The notes: a model not told the origin generated them from the sequence alone. A stretch of 34,465 bases of DNA from Dolichospermum sp. ST_sed8 (GCA_028658405.1 JAKOGY010000024.1:1-34465); one strand, 5' to 3'. Shown: positions 1-9,248, counted from the stretch's first letter. Program-made: numbers and translations.

Positions 1-60
1 TACTAATGACGTGAAATGTCCTGCCAAACTTCTGTGATTTAGCTTCACGAGATAAAAACA

Positions 61-147
61 TAGGTAATAGGTAATAGGTAATAAGTAATAGGTAATAGGT
101 AATAGGTAATAGGTAATAGGTAATAGGTAATAGGTAATAGGTAATAG
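61..147. repeat. STRR heptamer array (TAGGTAA)n
   Basis: About 12 head-to-tail copies of the 7-base unit TAGGTAA fill this stretch, with one variant unit (TAAGTAA). Such short tandemly repeated sequences are typical of heterocystous cyanobacteria. The array ends 15 bases short of the ackA stop codon, so it occupies that gene's 3' flank. No coding sense is seen, and no gene is visible in bases 1-60. Confidence 0.95.
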
Positions 148-162
148 GGTGAAAATTATTAA

Positions 163-1374
163 TTATTGCAGCAAGTGGTAAGATTGTTGAGCTATTGCCC
201 AATCTTCCTGAGTTTCTATGACCAATATTCGCACTGTTGAATCAGATGTGGCAATATCAACATCAATAGGTTGTTGTTGGTTTTTCTCTAGATCAATTTT
301 CAGTCCTAAAAAGCCAAAAGCTGTACAAGCTGCTTCACGGATTCCTGCGGATTTTTCTCCTACTCCAGCGGTAAAGACTATAACATCTAAACCAGCTAAA
401 CTGGCTAACATTGCCCCGATACCAGCCCGTAAGCGATGTACATATATATCCCAAGCTAGTTGGGCGCGTTGATTACCTTGTTCTTTTGCGGCTATCACCT
501 CTCTTAAGTCGCTCGATACTCCAGAAATACCATATAATCCTGAAGATTTATTTAACACATTATCTAATTCTTGACTAGAGTAATTATACTGCTGCAATAA
601 ATAAATTAAAATCCCTGGATCAATTGAACCACTGCGGCTACCCATCATTAAACCATCTAGGGGGGTAAATCCCATTGTTGTGTCAATACTGCAACCATTT
701 TTGATGGCAGCTAGAGAACAACCGTTACCTAAATGACAAGTAATTATCCGCAAAGATTGTAAATCTTGACCAAGAATTTCTGCGGCTCGATTAGCACAAT
801 ACTGATGACTGATGCCATGAAAACCGTAACGGCGAATACCTTGTTCTACAAGTTGATAGGGGATGGGATAGATGGCTGCGGCATCGGGTAAGGTGCTGTG
901 AAATCCTGTATCAAAAACTGCAACTTGGGGAATGTTACCCAAGGTTTTTTCTATAGCTTCGATACCTGCCAAAGCGGCTGGATTGTGTGCTGGTGCTAAA
1001 TTACATAAACGAGCGATCGCTTGTTTAACATCCTCAGTAATTATTACAGCCTCTCGGTAATCTTGTCCACCATGTACTACCCGATGTCCTACCACTTCTA
1101 TTGCTGATAAATCATCAATTACCTTGGTTGTACCATTAATGAGAGTAGATAGCAGATACGCAAATTGCCCCTGTCGGGAATCACTAGCAAGGGTTTCTTG
1201 AAGTTTTGCACCTGTAGCAGTTTTGACTGTAATTTCTGTCTGATTTTGGTCTTGACTCCAATTGATTTTCCCTTCCCATAGGGGTTGAGGGGCTACATTA
1301 GGAATCGGGGTTGTAATGTCATATAGACAACTTTTTTGGCTGCTAGAACCGGCATTGAGAATGAGTATCTTCAT
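163..1374 (-). CDS. ackA: Acetate kinase
   Basis: This cytoplasmic enzyme interconverts acetyl phosphate plus ADP with acetate plus ATP, the substrate-level phosphorylation step of acetate metabolism. The 403-residue length is normal for the family. The acetokinase motifs appear in order: N-terminal MKILILNAGSSS, GHRVVHGG near residue 96, GFHGISHQYCA, CHLGNGCS, the TTMGFTPLDGLMMGSRSG stretch, and FTAGVGEKS near the C-terminus. It starts 9 bases after the stop of the exonuclease-ATPase gene on the same strand, so the two are probably co-transcribed. No strong Shine-Dalgarno sequence is visible; the upstream bases are A/T only. The usual partner phosphotransacetylase is not in this window. The identification is secure. 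Confidence 0.97.
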   Translation of the reverse strand: MKILILNAGSSSQKSCLYDITTPIPNVAPQPLWEGKINWSQDQNQTEITVKTATGAKLQETLASDSRQGQFAYLLSTLINGTTKVIDDLSAIEVVGHRVVHGGQDYREAVIITEDVKQAIARLCNLAPAHNPAALAGIEAIEKTLGNIPQVAVFDTGFHSTLPDAAAIYPIPYQLVEQGIRRYGFHGISHQYCANRAAEILGQDLQSLRIITCHLGNGCSLAAIKNGCSIDTTMGFTPLDGLMMGSRSGSIDPGILIYLLQQYNYSSQELDNVLNKSSGLYGISGVSSDLREVIAAKEQGNQRAQLAWDIYVHRLRAGIGAMLASLAGLDVIVFTAGVGEKSAGIREAACTAFGFLGLKIDLEKNQQQPIDVDIATSDSTVRILVIETQEDWAIAQQSYHLLQ

Positions 1375-1383
1375 AAATTAAAA

Positions 1384-3786
1384 TTATTTTTTGGGTGGAG
1401 TAAAACCAAACTTTGTAAAAATCCAGTGATACCATTCTTGATGAGTGGTAACAAAATTTAAAGCTGATTCTAAATCTATATCTAAATCTTTGTTATAAAT
1501 GCTGATTATTAGATCATAAATTAAATCAAAGAGAATTCTATCTTGTTTATTAAAGAGAACAAAATTACCATTAGCACTATTTTCCAGTTGTGTGATTCTT
1601 TCCTTACCGACTTGACCAGTAATATCTGGTTGACGTTCATCTCTAATTAAATCAAACTTACTTTGCGGATTATTAATCACCAATTCATTAAAATTATTAA
1701 TCCGACTTGTAAACGGAGTTCCACTAATTTCCAGAAAAGCAATTACATGATATTGATTTCCCTTTTCTATGACAATATGTTCTGGTAATACCTTTTTACC
1801 TAAACGATATTGTGTTAACTTAAATGACTGAATATGAGTTAAAGCTTCAGCAATATTCTTCAATTTACCAACATCATCACCATCACTAATAATAGATGGA
1901 TTATGATATTTTTGTTCTAACTCAATTCTATGCTCATGGAGATATTCAATTACAGGATTTACCCCAATTACAGTTTCACCGGATAAGTAAGGTGCTATTT
2001 TCTCCTGTAAGTTGCTTAAATCAACAGAATCAGGTGATTGTATGGCTTTAATTAGTTGACTTAAAACTTCTAAAGATATTTGTTGCTGCTGCTGTAAAAA
2101 TTTTAATTGCTGTTCTATTTTTTCATTACTATCTAATTCCCGAATTGGTTTTCTTTCATCTGGCAAAGAAATGCCATTAACTCGATAATCATAATATTTA
2201 GCAGCCCGATTCAAGGCCGCACGAATAGGTTTTTTTTCTAAAATATCATCTAAATCTTCAGGTAAAAATAACTGTTCTAAGATAATATCTACAGATTGCA
2301 TTTTTACCTTGAGAATAGATTCAACTTCGTTTTCTGTTGGTTGACGTAAAGAAACTTGATATTGAGATACTCTGCCAATAATAGATTGATCAAATATTGT
2401 TTGAAACTTTTCCCACCTATCAGGAAATAAATTCAATATAATTAAACTATTAGGAACATGAGTGAAAATTTCTTTGATAGCTTCCCCAAAATTTAACAAG
2501 ATTTCTTGATTGTGGAGAAGTCCTAAACCTTCTAATTGATCAAAAATAATAATTAAAGGTTCATCTAAAACAGATAATTTACCTAAAACTGAAATAGCTT
2601 CTAGAGAAAAAGCTTCTTTACTAATTTCCTCTCCCCAATTTGGTAAACCAATAGTTTCCGCTTCTTCGTCAGTTAAAATATTTCCTGCTAACCAACGAGT
2701 GGTAATATTTCTATATTTATAATCTGTATAGCTGCAATATTTAACCATACCTTTAATGATAGATAAAGCAAAACTTCCCGCAGCATAATGACTCATCCAC
2801 CATTCATTAATGGTCTTTTCTATATATTGCCAATATTCCCGTTTTCGGTGGGTATTCTCTCTACCTAAAGCATTAACACTATTATCTTCTAAATCATATA
2901 AGGCTTTTAAAATCTCTATATCCTTTTGTTTGGCTTCTCTGTTGGGAAGAGTAATTATTTTCCTAAATGTATTAATAATTAAAGAATCTAATTGAGGCAG
3001 ATTTACGGCTTTTTCAACTAGAGATTCTAAAATCCTACTATAAATATGATAAAGTACAGATTGAGCATTATTAGGTTGACGAATAAACAGTAATCTATTA
3101 CTGGATAATCTTTCATGAGCAAGTCGCATCATTAAATGAGTTTTACCAGTCCCTGGTTCTCCAATGACAACTACACCTTTACTCTGATGATTAGGATCTA
3201 ATTTGATGTTATTTAAAGCAGTTTGTAAAGTCTGAAATTCTCGATGATAAGTATCAGTATAATCTGGGTGATGTTGAAAAGGCGTATCAACTCGACTGCT
3301 GCTAAATGGATTAGGTTGTTTCTTGAGATGTTCTAAAATAATTTTTCGATAAAGATGATAAGTAAATGTAGCATCATAACTAGCGGTATGTGCCATATTC
3401 GGCAGAAAATATTGATTATTAGCTCGCAAATTAAAATATTTACTCAGATACTCTAAAGAATAACTTTCTAAATCTGCAAAACAGTCTTTAGCCAAAATCC
3501 AAGTACAATCAAATTCTAAATTTTGCCAAGGTAAAGCAACCTGTTGAAAACTCCGCTTGAGGATATCAATATCAGGTTCTGCATAGTGACAGATGATTTT
3601 TTTATCCTCAACAATAGTCAGAAATTCTGTTAATAAGGTTTTGAGACTTTTGAGATTTAAAACATTTTGAAAACCATGGGAATTACCATCACAAAAACCT
3701 TCATAAATTACCGCACCTTGACTATCAACAATAGCTAATTCAGTTAAATTTGGGTTGCCTTCAGTATCTAAAACAACAAAGTCCAT
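1384..3786 (-). CDS. DEDDh-type exonuclease domain fused to a P-loop (AAA/STAND-like) ATPase
   Basis: This 800-residue protein has two recognisable parts. Residues 1-150 look like a DnaQ-type 3'-5' exonuclease: FVVLDTEGN carries the paired acids D7 and E9, CHYAEPDIDIL holds the middle acidic motif, and HTASYDA (H133, D138) is the expected H-x4-D. Residues 200-480 form a P-loop ATPase with Walker A GEPGTGKT (209-216) and Walker B LIIIFDQLEG (411-420). A Gln-rich stretch near 566 leads to a C-terminal region (about 610-800) of no recognised fold. No membrane segment or signal peptide is seen. It is the first gene of a probable two-gene unit with ackA. Nuclease-plus-NTPase fusions are common among prokaryotic defence proteins, but defence is only an inference here; replication or repair is equally open. 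The gene is intact. Confidence 0.75.
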   Translation of the reverse strand: MDFVVLDTEGNPNLTELAIVDSQGAVIYEGFCDGNSHGFQNVLNLKSLKTLLTEFLTIVEDKKIICHYAEPDIDILKRSFQQVALPWQNLEFDCTWILAKDCFADLESYSLEYLSKYFNLRANNQYFLPNMAHTASYDATFTYHLYRKIILEHLKKQPNPFSSSRVDTPFQHHPDYTDTYHREFQTLQTALNNIKLDPNHQSKGVVVIGEPGTGKTHLMMRLAHERLSSNRLLFIRQPNNAQSVLYHIYSRILESLVEKAVNLPQLDSLIINTFRKIITLPNREAKQKDIEILKALYDLEDNSVNALGRENTHRKREYWQYIEKTINEWWMSHYAAGSFALSIIKGMVKYCSYTDYKYRNITTRWLAGNILTDEEAETIGLPNWGEEISKEAFSLEAISVLGKLSVLDEPLIIIFDQLEGLGLLHNQEILLNFGEAIKEIFTHVPNSLIILNLFPDRWEKFQTIFDQSIIGRVSQYQVSLRQPTENEVESILKVKMQSVDIILEQLFLPEDLDDILEKKPIRAALNRAAKYYDYRVNGISLPDERKPIRELDSNEKIEQQLKFLQQQQQISLEVLSQLIKAIQSPDSVDLSNLQEKIAPYLSGETVIGVNPVIEYLHEHRIELEQKYHNPSIISDGDDVGKLKNIAEALTHIQSFKLTQYRLGKKVLPEHIVIEKGNQYHVIAFLEISGTPFTSRINNFNELVINNPQSKFDLIRDERQPDITGQVGKERITQLENSANGNFVLFNKQDRILFDLIYDLIISIYNKDLDIDLESALNFVTTHQEWYHWIFTKFGFTPPKK

Positions 3787-3913
3787 ATTAGTTTATTGGT
3801 AAGTAGATAATCATCACACCTGGTATAATCACATCATAAACTATAAAGCACTGATTTCACCAGATATCTACTTAATCTAACTCTAGCAATTATAAAAATT
3901 TTAAGTCTTGTAG

Positions 3914-3930
3914 GGTGGGCAATGCCCACC
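3914..3930. repeat. REP-like palindrome (GGTGGGCAATGCCCACC)
   Basis: An 8-bp perfect inverted repeat with a one-base centre, inside the longer GTAGGGTGGGC form. The same core recurs at 22015, 22045, 22232 and 28528 in this window, always between genes, so it is a dispersed palindromic element. Here it lies downstream of the helicase stop codon and could also act as a terminator hairpin, but no U-run follows. Confidence 0.85.
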
Positions 3931-3957
3931 ATAGAGCGATACTAGCAACTTACCTGA

Positions 3958-5295
3958 TTATTTGCGTTTAGAACGACGTGGTGCAGAAGAACTAGGTCCA
4001 GACTTTTTCTCACCTGCTGCTGTGCGTGAAGAAGCCGGTTTAGCCGACCTTTGGGAAGCAGATTTAGGAGCAGAACGACGAGTTTTATGGCCACCACCAC
4101 CAGAAGGTGCTTTGCGGCCATTGGGAATAGGTTCAGCCTTAATTTCCGGGTTGACTGCAAAACCAGGAATAAATTCTTTCGGTAAACGCTGCTCAATTAG
4201 CTTCTCAATATCTGCTAATAAGTGATGTTCATCAACACATACCAAAGAAATCGCTTGACCTTCCGCCCCAGCGCGTCCAGTTCGACCAATGCGATGCACA
4301 TAATCTTCTGGGACATTGGGCAAATCGTAGTTAATCACGTGGGGTAGTTCGCTGATATCCAGACCACGTGCGGCAATGTCAGTTGCTACCAATACCTGTA
4401 AAGTCCCATCTTTGAACTTAGCCAAAGCGTGTGTCCGCGCTCCCTGACTCTTATTACCGTGAATAGCTAGGGCTTGAATCCGGTCTTCTCCCAACTGCTT
4501 CACCAATCGGTCAGCCCCATACTTGGTGCGGCTAAACACCAATACTTGATACCATTTATTTGCCTGAATCAGATGAGCCAGTAATTGGCGCTTCCGTTCC
4601 CGGTCTACATGATAAACTTTTTGGACAATCTTGGCCGCAGTCACGTTGCGGCGTGCTACTTCAATCATTGTCGGGTTATTTAGTAACCCAGCCGCGAGGG
4701 TTTTGACTTTATCGGAGAAAGTCGCAAAAAATAGCAAATTCTGGCGCTGTTTGGGCAGCAGCGAGAGAACACGGCGGATATCATTAATAAAGCCCATGTC
4801 CAGCATCCGGTCTGCTTCATCCAGTACCAGCACTTCCACGCGAGACAGATTCACAGTTCCTTGTTGAACATGGTCTAGCAGTCGTCCGGGGGTAGCCACC
4901 AATATATCTACGCGGTGTCTCAATTTCTGTTTTTGGGGTCCAATACTCACTCCCCCAAACATCACCATTGAATTCAGATTTAAGTATTTACCATAATCAC
5001 GAACGCTTTCCTGCACCTGGGCTGCGAGTTCACGAGTAGGTGTGAGAATTAACGCCCGAATTGGTGGAAATCCATTAGCGTTGTTTTTAACGTTTTGGTC
5101 GCTGGATAACCGCTGTAATAGCGGCAGAGTGAAGCTGGCAGTTTTACCAGTACCAGTTTGCGCTCCAGCCATAATATCACCTCCAGCCAATGCCACAGGG
5201 ATTGCCTGCATCTGGATTGGTGTAGGTTTATCGTATCCTAGCTCACTAACAGCACGGATAATTTCAGGGGACAAGCCGAGATTAGAAAAAGACAT
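3958..5295 (-). CDS. rhlE: DEAD-box RNA helicase, RhlE type
   Basis: An ATP-dependent RNA helicase of 445 residues from the start chosen here. The reading frame stays open to 5328, but the helicase N-terminus [11 protein letters not shown] begins at 5295 and matches the RhlE family start. Motifs in order are the Q motif (PTPIQ, 24-28), AQTGTGKT (45-52), PTREL, TPGRLLD, DEAD (159-162), the motif III position FAT (190-192), RGLDIS and [10 protein letters not shown]. The last 60 or so residues are a basic Ser/Arg/Lys/Ala tail, probably for RNA binding. Motif III normally reads SAT; here the Ser is Phe (codon TTT at 4726-4728). Cyanobacterial DEAD helicases are often cold- or redox-regulated, but nothing here shows that. 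The gene stands alone. Confidence 0.93.
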   Translation of the reverse strand: MSFSNLGLSPEIIRAVSELGYDKPTPIQMQAIPVALAGGDIMAGAQTGTGKTASFTLPLLQRLSSDQNVKNNANGFPPIRALILTPTRELAAQVQESVRDYGKYLNLNSMVMFGGVSIGPQKQKLRHRVDILVATPGRLLDHVQQGTVNLSRVEVLVLDEADRMLDMGFINDIRRVLSLLPKQRQNLLFFATFSDKVKTLAAGLLNNPTMIEVARRNVTAAKIVQKVYHVDRERKRQLLAHLIQANKWYQVLVFSRTKYGADRLVKQLGEDRIQALAIHGNKSQGARTHALAKFKDGTLQVLVATDIAARGLDISELPHVINYDLPNVPEDYVHRIGRTGRAGAEGQAISLVCVDEHHLLADIEKLIEQRLPKEFIPGFAVNPEIKAEPIPNGRKAPSGGGGHKTRRSAPKSASQRSAKPASSRTAAGEKKSGPSSSAPRRSKRK

Positions 5296-5529
5296 AGAAC
5301 TCCAGAAATAACATCGGCCTGTCGTCAATCACGGCTTCAGTCTTAGGCGGACGAATGGTTTAAAATACTGAATGGGCAATAAGCACCAAGACTCAGAGCA
5401 AATGCCACAGTGTCTTATTATAGCAGAGTTATTTTGAAATCTGAAACTATGTGCATCTAAAATTAAAATTAGTCCTACGGGATATTGCTAAATACTGAGA
5501 AATACCCGTAGGAAACTATTTTAGATTGT

Positions 5530-6483
5530 TTAAGGCTTTTCCCTTAACCAAACTTCTAAATCACTAATGTCTGAAAAATCTAATAATACATCTCCTAGTG
5601 ACTCCAATTCATCAGTAGATAATCCTTGAATTTGCTCTATTAAGGATATTTCAAGTTGCCCAAATCGGCGATTTAATAATCGGAGAATTATTTGTTGTTC
5701 TCCTTCTTGTCTTCCTTCTCGTTCTCCTTCTTGTCTTCCTTCTTGTCTTCCTTCTCGTTCTCCTTCTTGTCTTCCTTCTTGTCTAGCTCTTTCTCTATCC
5801 TCTTGATAAAGCGGTGCTAATCTCATAACTAACTCCCTATCATCTGTTTCTATCTGTTGATTAATGTTCAAATTTTTCTGGAGATTGTACAGCAATTCTA
5901 GCGTCACTTTCCGAAATGGATGATTTGTTGGTAGTGCTGCTAATTCATCAATTGCCTGTTTTTGAACTGTGCCACGCCCCAATACTCTCAACCACAATGT
6001 TTCTTGATTACACGGTAACTGATGTAAGGCAACTATGACTGTCCGTAAATACTGAGGTAAAAAATGTACTCCTGCTACCCAGTCCGGTTTTTGTACCGCA
6101 CCAAATCCTGATAATATGGTGACAGATGCGGTAGGAGTGAGAATCCATAATTGCGGGACTTCTATGTTTTGAATAGAAGTTTTATTACGGTTTGCTTCTC
6201 GTTGTAATGCACTCCGTACTTCTAGTAACTTTAATAAACAATCACAGATTTCTTCTTTGGCTGCCGGATTGCGAAAGGGTTCAAAAATAGCAGGTTTAGT
6301 GGCCATTTTCCCCAACAATCCTAATGCTGATAAATTAGCATTTTGTTGAGAAAATGGGGAAAATAATACATCTATTTCTCGAACTTCGGCAGCAACGCGA
6401 CTGGGGGCTTGAATTTCTCCATAGGGTTTGAGTAATTCTTCTAAATAGTCTTTAGAAAATTGGTCATGAATGAATCTCGTCAT
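5530..6483 (-). CDS. PD-(D/E)XK / Rpn-like family protein with DUF4351 C-terminus
   Basis: This 317-residue protein belongs to a multi-copy cyanobacterial family beginning MTRFIHDQFSKDYLEELLKP. The N-terminal half carries REIDVLFSP (D38), consistent with a divergent PD-(D/E)XK nuclease-like fold as in Rpn/PDDEXK-type proteins. Residues 234-264 are a run of RQEG/EREG tetrapeptides encoded by near-identical 12-base repeats. The C-terminal 53 residues (ILRLLNRRFGQL to the end) match DUF4351. Relatives are sometimes labelled 'flagellar assembly protein H'; the label follows from the charged repeat, and cyanobacteria have no flagella. No partner gene is adjacent. Biochemical activity cannot be inferred with confidence. 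Confidence 0.8.
   Translation of the reverse strand: MTRFIHDQFSKDYLEELLKPYGEIQAPSRVAAEVREIDVLFSPFSQQNANLSALGLLGKMATKPAIFEPFRNPAAKEEICDCLLKLLEVRSALQREANRNKTSIQNIEVPQLWILTPTASVTILSGFGAVQKPDWVAGVHFLPQYLRTVIVALHQLPCNQETLWLRVLGRGTVQKQAIDELAALPTNHPFRKVTLELLYNLQKNLNINQQIETDDRELVMRLAPLYQEDRERARQEGRQEGEREGRQEGRQEGEREGRQEGEQQIILRLLNRRFGQLEISLIEQIQGLSTDELESLGDVLLDFSDISDLEVWLREKP
5697..5792 (-). repeat. 12-base coding tandem repeat (RQEG/EREG units)
   Basis: About eight near-identical 12-base units (CTTCCTTCTTGT or CTTCCTTCTCGT on the plus strand) encode the charged tetrapeptides of the DUF4351 protein. Repeat length is likely to vary between strains through slippage in multiples of four residues, with the frame kept. 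Confidence 0.85.
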
Positions 6484-6637
6484 CTCAAAATAATATCGGA
6501 CAATGTGCTAATTACTCAGATTTTATCTGTTTTTCAACAACTTTATGAAAATGGTTGCAGAAAATGATTTCTTCAAGCAACTCTTAATAATAACTATAGT
6601 GAGATAATTAAAGATTGATATAGAGACTTTGTAAACT

Positions 6638-7372
6638 ATGGCTGAACTTCCCAAAACCCTAGAAGATGCGATCGCTCAATCTTGTGATGCGGTAAAATCA
6701 GCTTTGGCTGATGGTGTGTCTCGTATTCAAGTTGAGTTATTATTCCCAGAACTCAAATTCATGACAGTTGCAGAACAGTTTCTCCCCCAGTTTACTGAAT
6801 ATGAATCCCGTCTCAAGGTCTTCTTTGCTGATGCTGGTGCGGCTGCTTTAGCTCGTCGTGACTGGAAAGATGCACAATTCCAGATTTCAGATATCGGTAC
6901 AGGTAGGGCTGCATCTTTAGAAGCGAAAATTCAGCCAGAAGATGAAATTTTCCTATTTATTGCCCCGACATCCGTAGAAGTACCACAATTAGAAAAGCTG
7001 TGTGAACTTATCGGGGAACGTCCCGTGATTATGTTAACTCCCCGGTTAGAAGATTCTAGCGTCGTTGGTATCGGTTACACAGCCAGAGAAACCCGTCGGC
7101 GCTTCATTAGTACCATCGAATCTTGTTACTATATCCGTCCTGTAGATGATGAATCTGCCCTATTTCGTTGCTACCCTGGGGCATGGGAAGTATGGCTAGA
7201 AACAGAGGGTGAATATCAAAAAGTCGCCGAACTCCCCACAAAACCATCTGGTGATGAAATAGACACAATTCTCATGGGGGGACAAAGGGAAAATACTACG
7301 GACGCTACACCCGTGAGAAAACCGAGTATATTTAAGAGTTTACAACGGTTTATCAAGGCTTTGAGCAATTAA
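6638..7372 (+). CDS. DUF1995 family protein
   Basis: A 244-residue soluble protein of the DUF1995 family, shared by cyanobacteria and chloroplasts. Conserved features are an N-terminal LPKTLEDAI, the QVELLFPELKFMTVAEQFLPQ block, the FIAPTSVEVPQLEKLC block around residue 110, and YYIRPVDDESALFRCYPGAWEV near 170. A plant member (LPA3-type) is linked to photosystem II accumulation, which suggests but does not show a photosynthetic role here. A HIP1 site (6668-6675) lies in codons 11-13. It is a single gene between a divergent DUF4351 gene and dnaN, with 154 bases of AT-rich leader. Confidence 0.85.
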   Translation: MAELPKTLEDAIAQSCDAVKSALADGVSRIQVELLFPELKFMTVAEQFLPQFTEYESRLKVFFADAGAAALARRDWKDAQFQISDIGTGRAASLEAKIQPEDEIFLFIAPTSVEVPQLEKLCELIGERPVIMLTPRLEDSSVVGIGYTARETRRRFISTIESCYYIRPVDDESALFRCYPGAWEVWLETEGEYQKVAELPTKPSGDEIDTILMGGQRENTTDATPVRKPSIFKSLQRFIKALSN

Positions 7373-7385
7373 GATGATTCAGAAT

Positions 7386-7413
7386 GTAGAGACGTTCCAT
7401 GGAATGTCTCTAC
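7386..7413. repeat. 28-base REP-like palindrome (GTAGAGACGTTCCA half-site)
   Basis: The two 14-base arms are reverse complements except for one G/T pair. A second copy with the same outer arms and the same trailing AAGGG lies at 27593-27620, so this is a dispersed element, not a chance hairpin. It lies 13 bases after the DUF1995 stop codon and may serve as its terminator. Confidence 0.85.
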
Positions 7414-7481
7414 AAGGGTTTTAGAAACCGGATAGTTAATTTTTACCAGATGTCTAATCTGAATATTTGGTTAATCACCTG

Positions 7482-7519
7482 ATTACCCATTACCAATTAC
7501 AATTACCAATTACCCATTC
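7482..7519. repeat. Short STRR (ATTACCA-type)
   Basis: Imperfect heptamer repeats (ATTACCCATTACCAATTAC and similar) run to about 20 bases before the dnaN start codon. They share their unit with the longer array at 17266-17339. Confidence 0.8.
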
Positions 7520-7539
7520 TCTAATTATTGATTTTAAAA

Positions 7540-8691
7540 ATGAAATTAATTTGTTCTCAAAGTGATCTCAGTAGTAATCTTTCCCTTGTCAGTCGTGCGG
7601 TCCCATCTAGACCTACTCACCCTGTCCTCGCTAACATCTTACTACAGGCAGATGCCGAAACTAATCAAGTTAGTTTAACAGCCTTTGACCTCAGTTTAGG
7701 TATCCGAACTAGTTTTAGTGCTGAGGTATTAGAAGGAGGTACAATTGCTCTCCCTGCCAAACTCCTTGTAGATATTACCTCTCGCTTACCAGAAGGGGAA
7801 ATTACCCTCGATGACCAATCAGGAGATGGTGGAGGTGAAGGTATAATTGTTACTCTCAAACCCAAAAGCGGACGTTATCAAGTGCGAGCAATGGGTGCGG
7901 AAGAATTTCCTGAATTACCAGTCCTGGAAAACACCGAAGCCATTACTCTGACAACAGCGGCATTAATTGAAGGCTTAAAAGGTTCTTTGTTTGCTACCAG
8001 TTCCGATGAAACTAAGCAAGTTCTCACTGGTGTACATTTAACCCTAAAACAAGACACTTTAGAGTTTGCAGCCACGGACGGACACCGGTTAGCAGTTCTG
8101 GAAACCACAAATGAGCGTCCTGTTGAAGGGAGCGAACAGGTTGAGGTGACAGTACCCGCGAAAGCATTACGGGAACTACAACGGATGTTAGGACATAATT
8201 CCACTTCTGAAGAAACTGTAGCCGTATACCTTGATCAAGGTCAAGTAGTATTTGCTTGGCAAAATCAACGATTAACTAGTCGGACTTTGGAAGGACAATA
8301 TCCCGCTTATCGGCAATTAATTCCTCGACAATTTGAACGGCAAGTCACATTAGAAAGAAAGCAATTTATCAGCACTTTGGAACGAATTGCGGTGTTGGCA
8401 GATCAGAAAAATAATATTGTCAAAGTTAGCATTGATAATGCCAATCAAGAAATTACTTTATCTTGTGAAGCGCAAGATGTCGGTAGTGGTACAGAATCTA
8501 TGCCAGCACAAATATCTGGAGAAAATATAGATATTGCTTTTAATGTCAAATATCTGATGGAAGGTTTGAAGGAATTACCATCTTCAGAAATTCAAATGCA
8601 CTTGAATCAAAGTTTAACTCCAGTGATTTTTACTCCTTTGGGTGGTTTGAAAATGACTTATTTAGCTATGCCTGTACAGTTGAGAAATTAG
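7540..8691 (+). CDS. dnaN: DNA polymerase III beta subunit (sliding clamp)
   Basis: The ring-shaped clamp that tethers DNA polymerase III and other replication and repair proteins to DNA. The ATG at 7540 gives MKLICSQSDLSSNL, the normal clamp N-terminus, and 383 residues; a TTG at 7528 would add only four residues (MILK) and is less likely. Family features include RPTHPVLANILL, FDLSLGIRT, the middle-domain stretch LTGVHL..ATDGHRLA, and the C-terminal LTPVIFTPLGG...YLAMPVQLRN, which ends in the MPVQL pattern typical of clamps. No dnaA is seen nearby, so the gene lies outside a dnaA-dnaN operon, as is usual in cyanobacteria. Confidence 0.97.
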   Translation: MKLICSQSDLSSNLSLVSRAVPSRPTHPVLANILLQADAETNQVSLTAFDLSLGIRTSFSAEVLEGGTIALPAKLLVDITSRLPEGEITLDDQSGDGGGEGIIVTLKPKSGRYQVRAMGAEEFPELPVLENTEAITLTTAALIEGLKGSLFATSSDETKQVLTGVHLTLKQDTLEFAATDGHRLAVLETTNERPVEGSEQVEVTVPAKALRELQRMLGHNSTSEETVAVYLDQGQVVFAWQNQRLTSRTLEGQYPAYRQLIPRQFERQVTLERKQFISTLERIAVLADQKNNIVKVSIDNANQEITLSCEAQDVGSGTESMPAQISGENIDIAFNVKYLMEGLKELPSSEIQMHLNQSLTPVIFTPLGGLKMTYLAMPVQLRN

Positions 8692-8701
8692 GTTTTGAGA
8701 T

Positions 8702-8730
8702 GTCAGGGAATCTATAATAGATTCCCTGAC
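8702..8730. terminator. Bidirectional hairpin terminator between dnaN and psbV
   Basis: A perfect 12-bp inverted repeat (GTCAGGGAATCT, loop ATAAT, AGATTCCCTGAC) lies 10 bases after the dnaN stop and 26 bases before the psbV stop on the other strand. Its position between convergent genes suits a shared terminator. The following tracts (AATTTG one way, CTCAAAAC... the other) are weak U-runs, so termination efficiency is uncertain. Confidence 0.8.
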
Positions 8731-8756
8731 AATTTGTAGGACTGTATCAGGGGAAT

Positions 8757-9248
8757 TTAGTAATAAATTTTACCGCCACCCCATTTAGTACCAACAACCT
8801 TGGGTGCTAGGAGAATATGTCCAGCAATCGCAGTTAAATCATCTTCCGTCAGGTTTCGCATGACTGGGAAAATATCCGCACTCTTCAAACTGGGGTGGAT
8901 TTCAGAGATATCATCTTCACCATCATAGGTAGTAGGACTTTTGAGATAGTCCACCAAACCGACAACATTATTGCGTTTGGGTGTAGCACCTGCTAAAGCG
9001 TCTGGTTCGAGTCCTACGTTTTGGTTAGTTTTGGTGACTCCACCAGCATGGCATTGAGCGCAAGCGTAATTAAATAATCTTTTGCCTTCTTTGACTTGTT
9101 TTAAGCTGAGAACAACGGTTTCACCTTGCTCATTTAACGTTACGGTGCGGATAGTTTCATTTAGTTCCATCGCTGTTGCACTACCGACAAACATCTGAAA
9201 TGTCAGCAAAATAGTAGCGACAACAACGCCAATTAATCTTCTAAACAT
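8757..9248 (-). CDS. psbV: Photosystem II cytochrome c550 (PsbV)
   Basis: An extrinsic lumenal subunit of photosystem II that stabilises the Mn4CaO5 oxygen-evolving cluster. The 163-residue precursor has a Tat/Sec-style signal (MFRRLIGVVVATILL...), with cleavage expected after GSATA, residue 26. The haem-attachment motif CAQCH spans 63-67. With 26 residues removed, His67 and His118 become mature positions 41 and 92, the known bis-histidine ligands of PsbV. The end TKWGGGKIYY is typical. A purine-rich GAAGGGG sits 4 bases before the start codon and should act as the ribosome-binding site. It is a single gene; psbU is not in the window. Confidence 0.98.
   Translation of the reverse strand: MFRRLIGVVVATILLTFQMFVGSATAMELNETIRTVTLNEQGETVVLSLKQVKEGKRLFNYACAQCHAGGVTKTNQNVGLEPDALAGATPKRNNVVGLVDYLKSPTTYDGEDDISEIHPSLKSADIFPVMRNLTEDDLTAIAGHILLAPKVVGTKWGGGKIYY

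Noticed and set aside
3962-5311. Plus-strand open frames within the helicase gene
   Set aside because: They are antisense shadows of a well-conserved gene.
5530-6483. Label 'flagellar assembly protein H' for the charged-repeat protein
   Set aside because: The likeness comes only from Glu/Arg/Gly repeats; the ends match the DUF4351 family and cyanobacteria lack flagella.
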